NCBI GenBank assembly: GCA_021818665.1
Contig: JAKATQ010000020.1
Coordinates: 1 to 16,786, forward strand
Direction of reading: 5' to 3'
DNA: 16,786 nt
Source: Nanobdellota archaeon
GTDB lineage: Archaea; Nanobdellota; Nanobdellia; Parvarchaeales; Parvarchaeaceae
Shown here: one piece after another, positions 6,677-13,983 of the stretch
How positions within the stretch are numbered: position 1 is the first letter of the stretch
How the letters are laid out: every line of letters starts with the position of its first letter
Program-made: the position numbers and the translations under genes
The notes under the pieces: generated by a model
Told to the model about the DNA's origin: nothing
Database searches by the model: none
What the model saw: the letters and a program-made list of their open reading frames with translations, nothing else

Positions 6677-6921
6677 ATGAACACTCTATATATTATACTG
6701 GACAAGCATCGCCTACATGGTCTTCGGCGCGTTTTTCGTCATATATTACACGCTGAACATTTATCTTCTGGCGAAGTTCAGGCAACGGTCCCGTGGATGA
6801 CATATACGATAAAGCCGATACAGTCTTATACCTGAAGTGGCCGTTATACTTCGGACTGGCATCTACCAGCAGCCAGCCTAATCTGTTCTTGAACAATGTC
6901 TCCAAGCCCTTTTGTTATTAA
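6677..6921 (+). pseudogene. frame-disrupted small membrane protein gene
   Basis: No single frame is open, but protein-like sequence continues across frames. An ATG at 6677 begins MNTLYI. A different frame then carries a strong membrane helix (YWTSIAYMVFGAFFVIYY, then LNIYLLAKFRQRSRG) to TGA at 6798-6800. A third frame from GTG 6793 gives VDDIYDKADTVLYLKWPLYF and continues to TAA 6919-6921. Codon choice in the last two segments (ATA Ile, C/G third positions) matches the window's real genes, and a promoter precedes the ATG. Either the gene decayed by two small indels, or these are two overlapping small genes, the second starting in GTGGATGA, with a sequencing error near the run TATATATTATA at 6687-6697. 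No family is recognised. Confidence 0.5.
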
Positions 6922-6999
6922 GAATGTCACTCTCCGACCCTTTTTTGCCTTTTTCAGTTTCGGTCGAATCGTCTATGCAGAGAGCCGCGTTTCAAAGTC

Positions 7000-7008
7000 T
7001 TTATTTTA
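7000..7008 (+). promoter_or_regulatory. TATA-like box for the DUF4258/DUF2283 pair
   Basis: TTTATTTTA lies 19-27 nt before the ATG at 7027. It supports a gene start there rather than at the internal ATG 7110. The stretch 6922-6999 between the disrupted gene and this box shows nothing else recognisable. Confidence 0.5.
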
Positions 7009-7026
7009 AGATTAACCAATAATAGC

Positions 7027-7379
7027 ATGAGACTAGAAGAAAAAAAAAGGCACTGATAAAAAAGATAAAATCGATAAAGGAGATTACTTTCAGTAGACGC
7101 GCGGAAGAGATGATAGCCACTAAAGAACGTCGTATAGACAAAGAAATGATAAGAAAGTTTCTAAGATTAGGTTACATGGAAAGGCCAGCCGAAATAATCG
7201 ACCGGGGAGACGAGGAACTAGGGCACAAATACAAACTGTTATTTTATAAATCCAACGTATATGATGTTGTCATCGTCGTGTCTCTGCAGACAGATAATTC
7301 AGCTTTAAATATCGTAACTGCGTATGCTCGAAATAGGACCAAGAAAAAGAGGCTTAACGTATGGCTAAAAAGGCAATAG
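7027..7379 (+). CDS. DUF4258-like protein (toxin-like), frameshifted at an A9 run
   Basis: The conserved part begins ITFSRRAEEMIATKERRIDK, which fits the DUF4258 pattern (F-S-x-H/R-A-x-x-R/E-M...R-x-I). It continues through YKLLFYKSNVYDVVIVVSL to a basic C-terminus. DUF4258 proteins are small, RelE-like toxin candidates often next to DUF2283 genes, as here. The longest uninterrupted frame starts at ATG 7110, but that cuts into the domain. Upstream, ATG 7027 (MRLEEKK) is in another frame. A one-base addition in the A9 run 7040-7048, or -1 slippage there, joins the two frames into a 117-aa protein. The last 19 nt overlap the next gene. The DUF4258 call is by pattern. The activity is untested. 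Confidence 0.6.
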
Positions 7380-7711
7380 TAAACTATGACGTAGACCAAG
7401 ATATCCTCTGGGTCCATTCTGGAGACAAAATCAAAGATAGTTTGGATTTAGACAGGTTTGTAATAGATTTTAGCGCAGATGACAAGATAGCCGGCGTGGA
7501 GATAAGCGGAGCCTCGAAATTTTTAAGTGAAATTATCGGTTCTAATATTAGCAAACTTGTGCTTAGGGGAGTAAAAGACGCTTCGATAAGTTTTTATCAG
7601 GGCAAACAGATACTTTCAGTGTTTTTATACTTAAGAATCGCGGGAGAGACCGAACGTATTCCTATATCTTCCTTTCCAAAAAGGATGGCTATCCCTGCCA
7701 AGCGCAAATAA
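7361..7711 (+). CDS. DUF2283-family protein, antitoxin-like partner
   Basis: This is a 116-aa soluble protein. Its first half reads NYDVDQDILWVHSGDKIKDS, then FVIDFSADDKIAGVEISGAS, the pattern of DUF2283 (Y-D-x-x-x-D-x-L-x-x, ... D-x-D-G/D-x-I-x-G-I-E-I). The C-terminal half (~residues 65-116) is not part of the usual ~60-aa domain and is unrecognised. The gene overlaps the upstream DUF4258 gene by 19 nt, an arrangement typical of translationally coupled toxin-antitoxin-like pairs. Its stop codon is followed directly, in the same frame, by a DUF2341 fragment. Its base composition is visibly AT-richer than glmS or polB. Confidence 0.7.
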   Translation: MAKKAIVNYDVDQDILWVHSGDKIKDSLDLDRFVIDFSADDKIAGVEISGASKFLSEIIGSNISKLVLRGVKDASISFYQGKQILSVFLYLRIAGETERIPISSFPKRMAIPAKRK

Positions 7712-8137
7712 ATTACAACACCCCACTACAATAACGACCTCTACAACGGCTTAGCGAACGCAAACTTCAGCAACGTCGACTTCGAATACTCCAACGGGAC
7801 TCTGATACCGAGCTGGCTGGAGTCCTACGACTACGGAAAGAGCGCGATCTGGCGGATGCGCCTGGGCAGTCTCCCGCCCCGTGCTAGTGAAAGGATATAC
7901 ATGAACGTCTCAAACAAGTCCATGAACCTATTCAACGGCAGGACGGTCGGGGAAGCCCCCCAGTTATCGGACGTCTACGGTCAGTACGATAATGGCTGGG
8001 ATATCTTTCCATACTACCGTGAATTCAATTCTTCGTCCACGTTCCCCTTCGCCACCCAGTCCTTCAACACCGGCTACACGATGGCTTTCGGAGGGGCTAT
8101 AAGCGACTCCAACCTTGCAGTGGCATTTAACCTTTAA
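7712..8137 (+). pseudogene. 5'-truncated DUF2341 surface-protein fragment
   Basis: Open sequence runs from immediately after the DUF2283 stop to TAA at 8135-8137, with no ATG until 7856. The translation includes NFSNVDFEYSNGTLIPSWLES, RIYMNVSNKSMNLFNG and TVGEAPQLSDVYGQYDNGWD. These match DUF2341, a lectin-like domain of archaeal cell-surface proteins. Residues before the 7856 ATG (from about 7724) clearly belong to the same domain, so that ATG is not the real start. The signal peptide and first strands are missing at the 5' end, and the protein is far shorter than typical DUF2341 surface proteins. Codon use is GC-richer than the preceding pair, as in the native genes. It is most likely a remnant left by an insertion or deletion at 7711/7712. 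Confidence 0.7.
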
Positions 8138-8141
8138 ATCA

Positions 8142-8148
8142 TATAAAG
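8142..8148 (+). promoter_or_regulatory. TATA-like box for the anchored protein at 8170
   Basis: TATAAAG lies 22-28 nt before the ATG at 8170. A second AT box, TTTAAAT (8133-8139), overlaps the end of the DUF2341 fragment. Confidence 0.55.
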
Positions 8149-8169
8149 CCTTCTTAAAATTAAGATCTT

Positions 8170-8664
8170 ATGACTAAAAATAGTTTTTTGCGTTGGCATG
8201 CGTTTCTGCTGTTTATAATCGGTTTGCTAGCTCTAGTAGGGTCACTTTTTTGGCTTAACTTTAATAATTTTTTATCTCCATGTTGTGAGGCGGTCCCGCA
8301 TGGCGCTACCGGCTTCGCACCACTATATGCCGCATTCTCATCATGTTCTGTACGCAGTTCACAAGGTTTACAGATAAGATTTGTTAATTTACAGAACTTC
8401 TCCATATCCATAAAAAATATCTATATGACTAATGCAGTTGGCATGAACACGACTTCAATAAATATATCTTACACAACACCACTAAAGATAATCTCTAACA
8501 CTGTAAATATTACTTCAGACCAAAACAGTACAAGTGCAGTAAAGTGCTCCGTTGTCGGGCAATTTTATAATGCAAGCTTCGCTATGACGTACTTTGTAAC
8601 TTATAGTAACGGCACTAGACTGGTAAAATCGAACGGAACGGTCTACGGTTATTCCTCTTCGTAA
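8170..8664 (+). CDS. membrane-anchored or secreted sequon-rich protein
   Basis: This 164-aa protein has one N-terminal hydrophobic helix (residues ~11-29, AFLLFIIGLLALVGSLFWL) preceded by K/R, so it is a signal anchor or signal peptide. The rest is an extracellular, strand-rich domain with many N-x-S/T sequons (for example N77, N93, N98, N113, N134, N147, N155) and four cysteines (38, 39, 59, 126) that could pair in disulfides. No family is recognised. Gene composition is AT-rich relative to polB and glmS, in keeping with the accessory stretch. A 40-codon membrane-peptide gene starts one nucleotide after its stop. Confidence 0.72.
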   Translation: MTKNSFLRWHAFLLFIIGLLALVGSLFWLNFNNFLSPCCEAVPHGATGFAPLYAAFSSCSVRSSQGLQIRFVNLQNFSISIKNIYMTNAVGMNTTSINISYTTPLKIISNTVNITSDQNSTSAVKCSVVGQFYNASFAMTYFVTYSNGTRLVKSNGTVYGYSSS

Positions 8665-8665
8665 T

Positions 8666-8788
8666 ATGCAATTAGATATTAAAAAATGGGCTGTAACACT
8701 GTTTTTTTGTGCGGTCTTCTGTTCTTTTATGTCTTATGTTTTAACGACTAGAAGTAATGCGTCGGTCGTTTTAAGTCCGATTCACTGA
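8666..8788 (+). CDS. 40-aa single-TM peptide
   Basis: ATG 8666 begins one nt after the preceding stop and encodes MQLDIKKWAVTLFFCAVFCS, then FMSYVLTTRSNASVVLSPIH, ending at TGA 8786-8788. Two lysines precede a helix of ~18 residues (WAVTLFFCAVFCSFMSYVL), and a short polar tail carries one NAS sequon. The immediate spacing suggests co-translation with the anchored protein. No homologue is recognised. It could instead be the start of a longer gene truncated here. Confidence 0.45.
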   Translation: MQLDIKKWAVTLFFCAVFCSFMSYVLTTRSNASVVLSPIH

Positions 8789-8817
8789 GCATGGTATCTA
8801 GCTACCGATAATACAGA

Positions 8818-11139
8818 ATGGAAACCAGCTTTTTCCCGATAGACGTGGACTATGTGGTTGTTGACGGAAAGCCGATAGTGCGCATATTCGGCCTTTCGGA
8901 TTCTGGAGAGCGTAGGATATTATACGACGACTCGTTCGCGCCATACTGTTACGTCGAGGCTGACAGGCTTACCGTCGAATCCACGGCATCCGGACAAGAT
9001 TTCGTGACTGGCGTTGTGGAAACAGAACGGAACAGACTCGGCAGGAAAATGCGAGTGTGCCAGGTCTTCACCAGGCTGCCAGAGGAAGTCCCTAAGGTCA
9101 GGCAGCTAAACCTAAGGACGTACGATGCGGATATCCCGTTCTACAAGCGCTACCTTTTGGACAAGGGCTTTGGCAGCTCCGATAGCGTGCACGCCGACGT
9201 TGACGGGGACAGGATAAAACGCATAACCCACAGATCCCCGGGCAGCCCCCCGCTCAAGAGCATAGCCGTCGACATAGAGACCTTCTCCAGGCGGGCGTTC
9301 CCCGACTTCAAAGTAGACCCGGTCGTCGCGATATCAGTCTCCAACAACGGCGTTTCAAGATGCTTCACGTGGCTGCAGGCCGAGGGAGACGGAGTAGAGC
9401 GCGTAGTTGACGAGAGGGCGCTTCTCAAGAGGTTCGCGGAATTCATCTCGGAGAACGGCTTCAATACGATAGTCGGCTACAATTCGGACACGTTCGACCT
9501 GCCGTATATAAAAGAGCGCGCGGCCATCCTAGGCGTAAAACTTGCGTTCAATGGGTTCGAGATAAAGATGAGAGGGGGCAAGCGTCCGGTTTCGGAGATA
9601 AACGGCATGGCGCATATTGACATACTGAACTTTATACGCAACATCTATGCGGTTTACAACCTGAAGACGGAGGTTCTTTCGCTGCGCGAGGTCGCTGCGG
9701 AGATGCTCGGCGAAAAGAAGGGAGACTTCGACTGGGACAAGGTCGATGCGATATTCTCGGACAGGAAAGCAGCAACTGACCTATGCACCTACTGTATGCA
9801 GGACTCCTACCTGACGTTCAAACTTTATGGCAGGCTTTACAATATCATCATAGAGCTGAACAAGCTGGTCGGGCAGACGCTATCAGACGTCTCGAGGATG
9901 ACAACCGGTTCTGTCGTGGAGCACCTTATAATGAAAAAAGCCGTGGAAATAGACGAACTCATACCGAATAGGCCGTCGGATTTCGAAGTGAATGAGCGGA
10001 TAAAGAGGATCAACGAGGGTGCGTTCGTATTCCAGCCAAAGCCAGGCCTCTACGAGGACGTTGCGGTGGTCGACTTCAGGAGCCTATACCCGAGCATAAT
10101 AATCTCCCATAACATATGTCCTTCCACAATACGTTTCGAGAACGGCGCACCGTTATTCGCAAAGAAAGATGAAACGGTAGGCTTCGTGCCGGCGACGGTA
10201 GACGAAATCATAAGGCTGAGAGTGGACGCTAAAGCGAGACTAAAAGTAGACAAGGACAATCCGCAGCTCAAGGCAAGAGTTATGGTCCTAAAGCTGATAG
10301 CAAACGGCTTCTACGGCTATCTGGGATACTACAACGCGAGATGGTACTGCTTCGAATGCGCTGGCGCGATAACGGCCCTAGGCAGGGAATACGTGCACGG
10401 CGTCATAAACCGCGCCGAGAGCGATGGCTACAAGATAATATACGCTGATACGGACTCCGCATTCGTCCACAGGCCCGGGATAAAAGACGCCATAAACGAC
10501 CTAGTCGAAGGCATAAACAAGACCCTGCCATATCCTATGGAGCTCGAGCTGCAAGGCATATACAAAAGAGCTATATTCGTAAGCGGCAAGGGAGGGGGTC
10601 GCGGCGCGAAAAAGAAATACGCCCTGTGCGACGGTGACGGCAACCTCGTGATAAAAGGTTTCCAGTCTGTAAGGAGGGATTGGGCCATAATCGCGAAGGA
10701 GACGCAGGTCGCAGTCCTTAAGAAGATACTTGTGGACAAAGACACGGACGGCGCACTTTCTTACGTAAAGGACGTCATAGACAAGATAAAGTTCGGCGAC
10801 GTGCCGCTGGAAAAACTCGTGATAACAACGAGGCTGCACAAGGAGCTTTCTTCATACCATCAGACCGGAAGGCACGTGGCAGCTGCCCAGAAAAGCGGCG
10901 CGGACTTCGGGAGTGGCGACACTGTTAGATACATAATATCAAGGGGCAGACCGGGAGAAAGCATTTCCTCAAGGGCGGTGCTGTTCGAGATAGCAAGGAA
11001 GAACAGCATAAGATACGACCCAGAGTATTACATAAAGCAGCAGGTAGTCCCGTCAGTGTCGCAGATATTCGACGTCCTAGGATATGCGGAAGAGGACGTG
11101 TATAAGGGCAAGAATGCGTCTCTACAGGGCTTTTTCTGA
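8818..11139 (+). CDS. polB: family-B DNA polymerase (archaeal PolB)
   Basis: This replicative DNA polymerase with 3'-5' proofreading is 773 aa, the normal archaeal size, with no intein. The exonuclease motifs are DIE (152-154), N222...F226-D227 and YCMQD (325-329). The polymerase motifs are A, DFRSLYPSI (419-427); B, KLIANGFYG (492-500); and C, YADTDS (542-547). KKKY (598-601) and KGFQSVRRDW (613-622) belong to the palm and thumb. The last eight residues, NASLQGFF, fit a PCNA-interacting peptide (Q/N-x-x-L-x-x-F-F). ATG 8818 is the only possible start, since an in-frame stop lies at 8809-8811. No good TATA-like box sits at leaderless distance, so it may depend on the promoter before 8170 or on a weak one. 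Confidence 0.97.
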   Translation: METSFFPIDVDYVVVDGKPIVRIFGLSDSGERRILYDDSFAPYCYVEADRLTVESTASGQDFVTGVVETERNRLGRKMRVCQVFTRLPEEVPKVRQLNLRTYDADIPFYKRYLLDKGFGSSDSVHADVDGDRIKRITHRSPGSPPLKSIAVDIETFSRRAFPDFKVDPVVAISVSNNGVSRCFTWLQAEGDGVERVVDERALLKRFAEFISENGFNTIVGYNSDTFDLPYIKERAAILGVKLAFNGFEIKMRGGKRPVSEINGMAHIDILNFIRNIYAVYNLKTEVLSLREVAAEMLGEKKGDFDWDKVDAIFSDRKAATDLCTYCMQDSYLTFKLYGRLYNIIIELNKLVGQTLSDVSRMTTGSVVEHLIMKKAVEIDELIPNRPSDFEVNERIKRINEGAFVFQPKPGLYEDVAVVDFRSLYPSIIISHNICPSTIRFENGAPLFAKKDETVGFVPATVDEIIRLRVDAKARLKVDKDNPQLKARVMVLKLIANGFYGYLGYYNARWYCFECAGAITALGREYVHGVINRAESDGYKIIYADTDSAFVHRPGIKDAINDLVEGINKTLPYPMELELQGIYKRAIFVSGKGGGRGAKKKYALCDGDGNLVIKGFQSVRRDWAIIAKETQVAVLKKILVDKDTDGALSYVKDVIDKIKFGDVPLEKLVITTRLHKELSSYHQTGRHVAAAQKSGADFGSGDTVRYIISRGRPGESISSRAVLFEIARKNSIRYDPEYYIKQQVVPSVSQIFDVLGYAEEDVYKGKNASLQGFF

Positions 11140-11181
11140 TGTCCCGTATGAAAAACGTCAATTTATTTGGATGCAAGCACA

Positions 11182-11190
11182 TTTATTATA
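11182..11190 (+). promoter_or_regulatory. TATA-like box for map
   Basis: TTTATTATA lies 19-27 nt before ATG 11209. It falls inside the longer reading frame from TTG 11167, which argues for the 11209 start. Confidence 0.6.
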
Positions 11191-11208
11191 CGGCGCGATA
11201 TACGGCGT

Positions 11209-12099
11209 ATGGATGAAACGGAGAAAGAAAAGTGGATATTTGCGGGGAAGATAGGAAAGCAAGCTAGGGAATACGGCCTGTCGCTCGCTAAAACCGGCGT
11301 GAAGATACTAGACATAGCCGAAGGCATAGAGAAAAAGATAACGGCAAGCGGCGCAAAGCCGGCCTTTCCGCCGAACCTCTCTATAAACCAGATAGCCGCA
11401 CATTACACTCCCAAGTTTAACGACGAAACAGTGCTTCACGAAGGCGATGTACTAAAGATAGACGTAGGCGCAAGTGTCGACGGCTTTCTTTCTGATACAG
11501 CTGCAACGGTCATAGTAGGCAGAGACGATACAGACCTCTTGAAAGCGACAAGAGAGGCTTTGGAAGACGCAATAAATATAGCTAGACCCAAAGAAAGCAT
11601 AAATAAGATAAGCAGTGCGATAGAAAAAAGGATAAGATCGTATGGCCTCTCGCCGATAGTGAATCTAGGAGGCCACGGGATAAAAAGATATGATATCCAT
11701 GAGGGAGACTTTATACCGAACGTGGATACGCCATCCATCAGGCGCCTAAGAGAGGAAGGCGCGGTCGCCATAGAGCCGTTCGCCACGACAGGAGGCGGTT
11801 ATGTCGTAGATGGGGCGGAAGTTCAAATAATGATGTTCAGCAAGCAAAGGCCGAGCAGGAGCAAGCTCGGAAGAGAGATACTTGAATTCGTACAGAACGA
11901 GTACAATGGGCTGCCATTTGCTAAAAGATGGATAATAAAGAAGTTCGGGCCGTTCGCGGACATGGAGCTTAGATCTTTGGCAGGGATAGGCGCGCTATAC
12001 GAGTTCAACGTCCTAAAGGAGCAGGACGACGGCCTGGTATCTCAGTTCGAGCACACACTGCTTTTCGACAAAGGAGCAGCAACGGTCACGACGATTTGA
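11209..12099 (+). CDS. map: methionine aminopeptidase, type II
   Basis: This enzyme removes the N-terminal methionine from nascent proteins using a dinuclear metal centre. Starting at ATG 11209 the protein is 296 aa, the size of archaeal MetAP2. Metal ligands can be read as D85, D96, H156, E189 and E281, with the substrate-side His at 65. The context is IKIDVGASVDGFLSDTA-like around D85/D96, GGHGIKRYDIH around H156, AIEPFATTGGG around E189 and QFEHTLL around E281. The ~60-residue insert that defines type II is present (~190-265). A TTG start at 11167 would add 14 residues but would place the TATA-like box inside the gene. It follows polB by 69 bp with its own promoter. Confidence 0.95.
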   Translation: MDETEKEKWIFAGKIGKQAREYGLSLAKTGVKILDIAEGIEKKITASGAKPAFPPNLSINQIAAHYTPKFNDETVLHEGDVLKIDVGASVDGFLSDTAATVIVGRDDTDLLKATREALEDAINIARPKESINKISSAIEKRIRSYGLSPIVNLGGHGIKRYDIHEGDFIPNVDTPSIRRLREEGAVAIEPFATTGGGYVVDGAEVQIMMFSKQRPSRSKLGREILEFVQNEYNGLPFAKRWIIKKFGPFADMELRSLAGIGALYEFNVLKEQDDGLVSQFEHTLLFDKGAATVTTI

Positions 12100-12184
12100 T
12101 ACCTAAAGTATCGATTCCGCGCATACCACAATCCCCATCGTGTTCGCATAATTTGTATAGTGTGGTATCCAAAAAATGATATAA

Positions 12185-12204
12185 TTGTATACAGTAGTAT
12201 ACAA
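12185..12204 (+). promoter_or_regulatory. inverted repeat, putative operator before the AAA+ ATPase gene
   Basis: TTGTATAC (12185-12192) and GTATACAA (12197-12204) form perfect 8-bp arms around AGTA, a classic dimeric operator layout. It ends 8 nt before the TATA-like box of the ATPase gene, where archaeal activators or repressors bind. A second, more widely spaced inverted repeat, ATACCACA (12123-12130) with TGTGGTAT (12161-12168), lies upstream. Confidence 0.5.
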
Positions 12205-12212
12205 AATTAACA

Positions 12213-12220
12213 CTTAAATA
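12213..12220 (+). promoter_or_regulatory. TATA-like box for the AAA+ ATPase gene
   Basis: CTTAAATA lies 23-30 nt before the GTG start at 12243, consistent with a leaderless transcript. Confidence 0.5.
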
Positions 12221-12242
12221 TGATAGCCTACAATAGCTAATT

Positions 12243-13775
12243 GTGGTAAACGCAGAAAAGCTTGCAGCATCAAATCCTTGGTGGACAAAGGGGCACACGT
12301 TTAGTTACTGGGATAACGACTTGGTAAAATTAGCCGCCTATGCGTTTCAGATAGAACGCCAGAAAATCGATTTTAAACCAAATAATATATACATAATAAA
12401 AGGTCCTAGGAGAACGGGCAAAACTGTATGGCTAAAACGATATATAGAAGCACAGCTTAAAAACGGCGTAGACAAAAGAGCCATCTTGTATTTCTCATTT
12501 GATGAATCGGCATCCCAAACCGAATTCTCCAGTATATTAAGGCAATTTTTGGACGCACCGGCCGCTTCGGACAAGAAGTTCCTGCTCCTGGATGAGATAC
12601 AAGGCGTAGACGGCTGGGATAAGGTACTTAAAAACCTTTATGATTCCGGCTTGTTAAGAAACGTAGTTACGGTCGTTACAGGGTCGATCGCGCATCTGCT
12701 TAAAAACGATACTCTACCAGGTCGCGGTACGGAGGGCAACGTTTTTTTCATAAAAGCATTGAATTTCGGTGATGTCGTAAATACTCTGTTGAGAGTGGAC
12801 AAACAAGCACTAACTACGGGATATGCGCTAACTTCTGGCAGGCTATTCCAGAACCAGCCGGTACTGGACACGGAAGCGGAGGACATCGGAAAGAAACTGG
12901 AGAAAGACAAGATTGATCTCTCGGAGAATCTACGCACGATGTATAAGAAGATAGACGATCTGCTGCCGTTCCAGCCGGTCCTGAACAGACTTTTCATGGT
13001 GTATCTTCGCACCGGAGGCTATCCTATAAGTCTTAATAACTACTTCAAAATCGAGGGGTCCAAAAAGTTCGCGGAAATCGAGGGAATGATATACGAAGAA
13101 ATATATTCTTATCTGAAAAACGATGCGGCGATGATAAGTGGGAAGTCCGCCGGCGACGCGTCTCTAGCGGCAAAAGTGATAGACGCCACTCTTAAAAACC
13201 TCGGCATGAAGGTATCTTTTTCAAAAGAAGCGATGCAGATGGGAATGAACAAAAAGACGTTCATGAGTTATTTTGCGCGTCTTGAGAATTCGTACGCATT
13301 CGTGAATCTAAACGGCCGCAAAAAGGGACTTGTCCCGAGCAGTACCAAAAAAACGTTTTTCTCGGATATTTTTATACACTACGCGGCCAAGGCCGCTTCC
13401 AGCGGCATGGACGGCCAGACTGCGACAGAGCAGGCACTAAACTCCAGTGAGATTGGTAAAATCGTAGAAGAGGTTGTGGCGGACCACCTGTCGAAGACCA
13501 GTGAGAACGAGCCCATGAGAAGATACAGTACCTACTTGGGGTTCTATTATGAAAACAGTGAAATAGACTTTATTTATACCAGAACAAACGGCAGCATACT
13601 CGGCATAGAGTCAAAATATCAGAACGAGCCGTCTACGCAAGACGTTAAAAAATCCAAAGACATAAAAGAGTATGTCATAATAACAAAGAATAAGTTTGAA
13701 CTGATCGACAACGTTCTTTTTGTTCCAGCCCCGTTGTTCTTAGCGTTGTTAAAAAAATCGGACCATAATCTTTGA
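12243..13775 (+). CDS. AAA+ ATPase, AAA_14/DUF4143 type
   Basis: This 510-aa P-loop ATPase belongs to the archaeal/bacterial AAA_14-DUF4143 group (MJ1010-like). It has Walker A GPRRTGKT (54-61), Walker B KFLLLDEIQ (112-120), a VTGS sensor (145-148) and the family's LPGRGTEGN segment (158-166). The middle (~245-380) should form the winged-helix part. The C-terminal ~80 residues contain E-I-D-F and G-I-E-S-K (about 439-457), spaced like a PD-(D/E)xK nuclease-fold core. The cellular role of this family is not settled. It is widespread in mobile and accessory DNA. The start is GTG at 12243, matched to a TATA-like box. Its stop lies a few bases before a decayed copy of the fen1 5' end, so the gene appears to have arrived with that fragment. 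Confidence 0.88.
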   Translation: MVNAEKLAASNPWWTKGHTFSYWDNDLVKLAAYAFQIERQKIDFKPNNIYIIKGPRRTGKTVWLKRYIEAQLKNGVDKRAILYFSFDESASQTEFSSILRQFLDAPAASDKKFLLLDEIQGVDGWDKVLKNLYDSGLLRNVVTVVTGSIAHLLKNDTLPGRGTEGNVFFIKALNFGDVVNTLLRVDKQALTTGYALTSGRLFQNQPVLDTEAEDIGKKLEKDKIDLSENLRTMYKKIDDLLPFQPVLNRLFMVYLRTGGYPISLNNYFKIEGSKKFAEIEGMIYEEIYSYLKNDAAMISGKSAGDASLAAKVIDATLKNLGMKVSFSKEAMQMGMNKKTFMSYFARLENSYAFVNLNGRKKGLVPSSTKKTFFSDIFIHYAAKAASSGMDGQTATEQALNSSEIGKIVEEVVADHLSKTSENEPMRRYSTYLGFYYENSEIDFIYTRTNGSILGIESKYQNEPSTQDVKKSKDIKEYVIITKNKFELIDNVLFVPAPLFLALLKKSDHNL

Positions 13776-13781
13776 GGCCAT

Positions 13782-13905
13782 ACCGAAGTAAAAATTAAAT
13801 CCATAATATCCGCAAGACTGATAGAGCTGAAAGACCTCGCTGGCAAATCTATAAGCATAGACGCTTTCAACTGGATATATGGTTCCTTACGGCGATACGG
13901 CTTGC
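13782..13905 (+). pseudogene. decayed 5' fragment of a second fen1
   Basis: This segment aligns with the first ~42 codons of intact fen1, 330 bp downstream. A 28-bp block (13831-13858) is identical to 14161-14188. Between 13821 and 13880 the only five differences are synonymous (GAG/GAA, CTG/TTG, ATA/ATC, GAC/GAT, TAT/TAC). After that a one-base loss shifts the frame, yet similarity persists (TTCCTTACGGCGATACGG against TTCCTAACCACCATAAGG). The start codon is lost, and nothing beyond about codon 42 remains. Synonymous-only divergence means both copies evolved under selection before this one died, so it is better read as a fragment of a relative's gene than as a recent duplication of the local one. 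Confidence 0.85.
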
Positions 13906-13953
13906 GGTCGCGCAAATCGCTATTACCAAGGTAACAGATTTTTATCACTTTGG

Positions 13954-13963
13954 TTAATATATA
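13954..13963 (+). promoter_or_regulatory. TATA-like box between the fen1 fragment and fen1
   Basis: TTAATATATA lies 21-30 nt before ATG 13984. It could drive a short ORF there or simply transcribe into fen1. Confidence 0.4.
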
Positions 13964-13983
13964 TCATCAGCCAATATTATTCT

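Noticed and set aside
7856..8137. Separate 93-aa gene starting at ATG 7856
   Set aside because: The DUF2341 pattern continues upstream of this Met to about 7724, so the Met is internal to a truncated domain.
8818..11139. Intein in polB
   Set aside because: Motifs A, B and C are uninterrupted and the length is normal (773 aa).
11167..11208. TTG start adding 14 residues to Map
   Set aside because: The TATA-like box lies inside this extension, and archaeal MetAP2 length and ligand numbering fit the ATG at 11209.
12098..12112. GATAC-CTAAA-GTATC hairpin at the map stop as terminator
   Set aside because: The stem is only 5 bp with no following T-run, so it is too weak to call.
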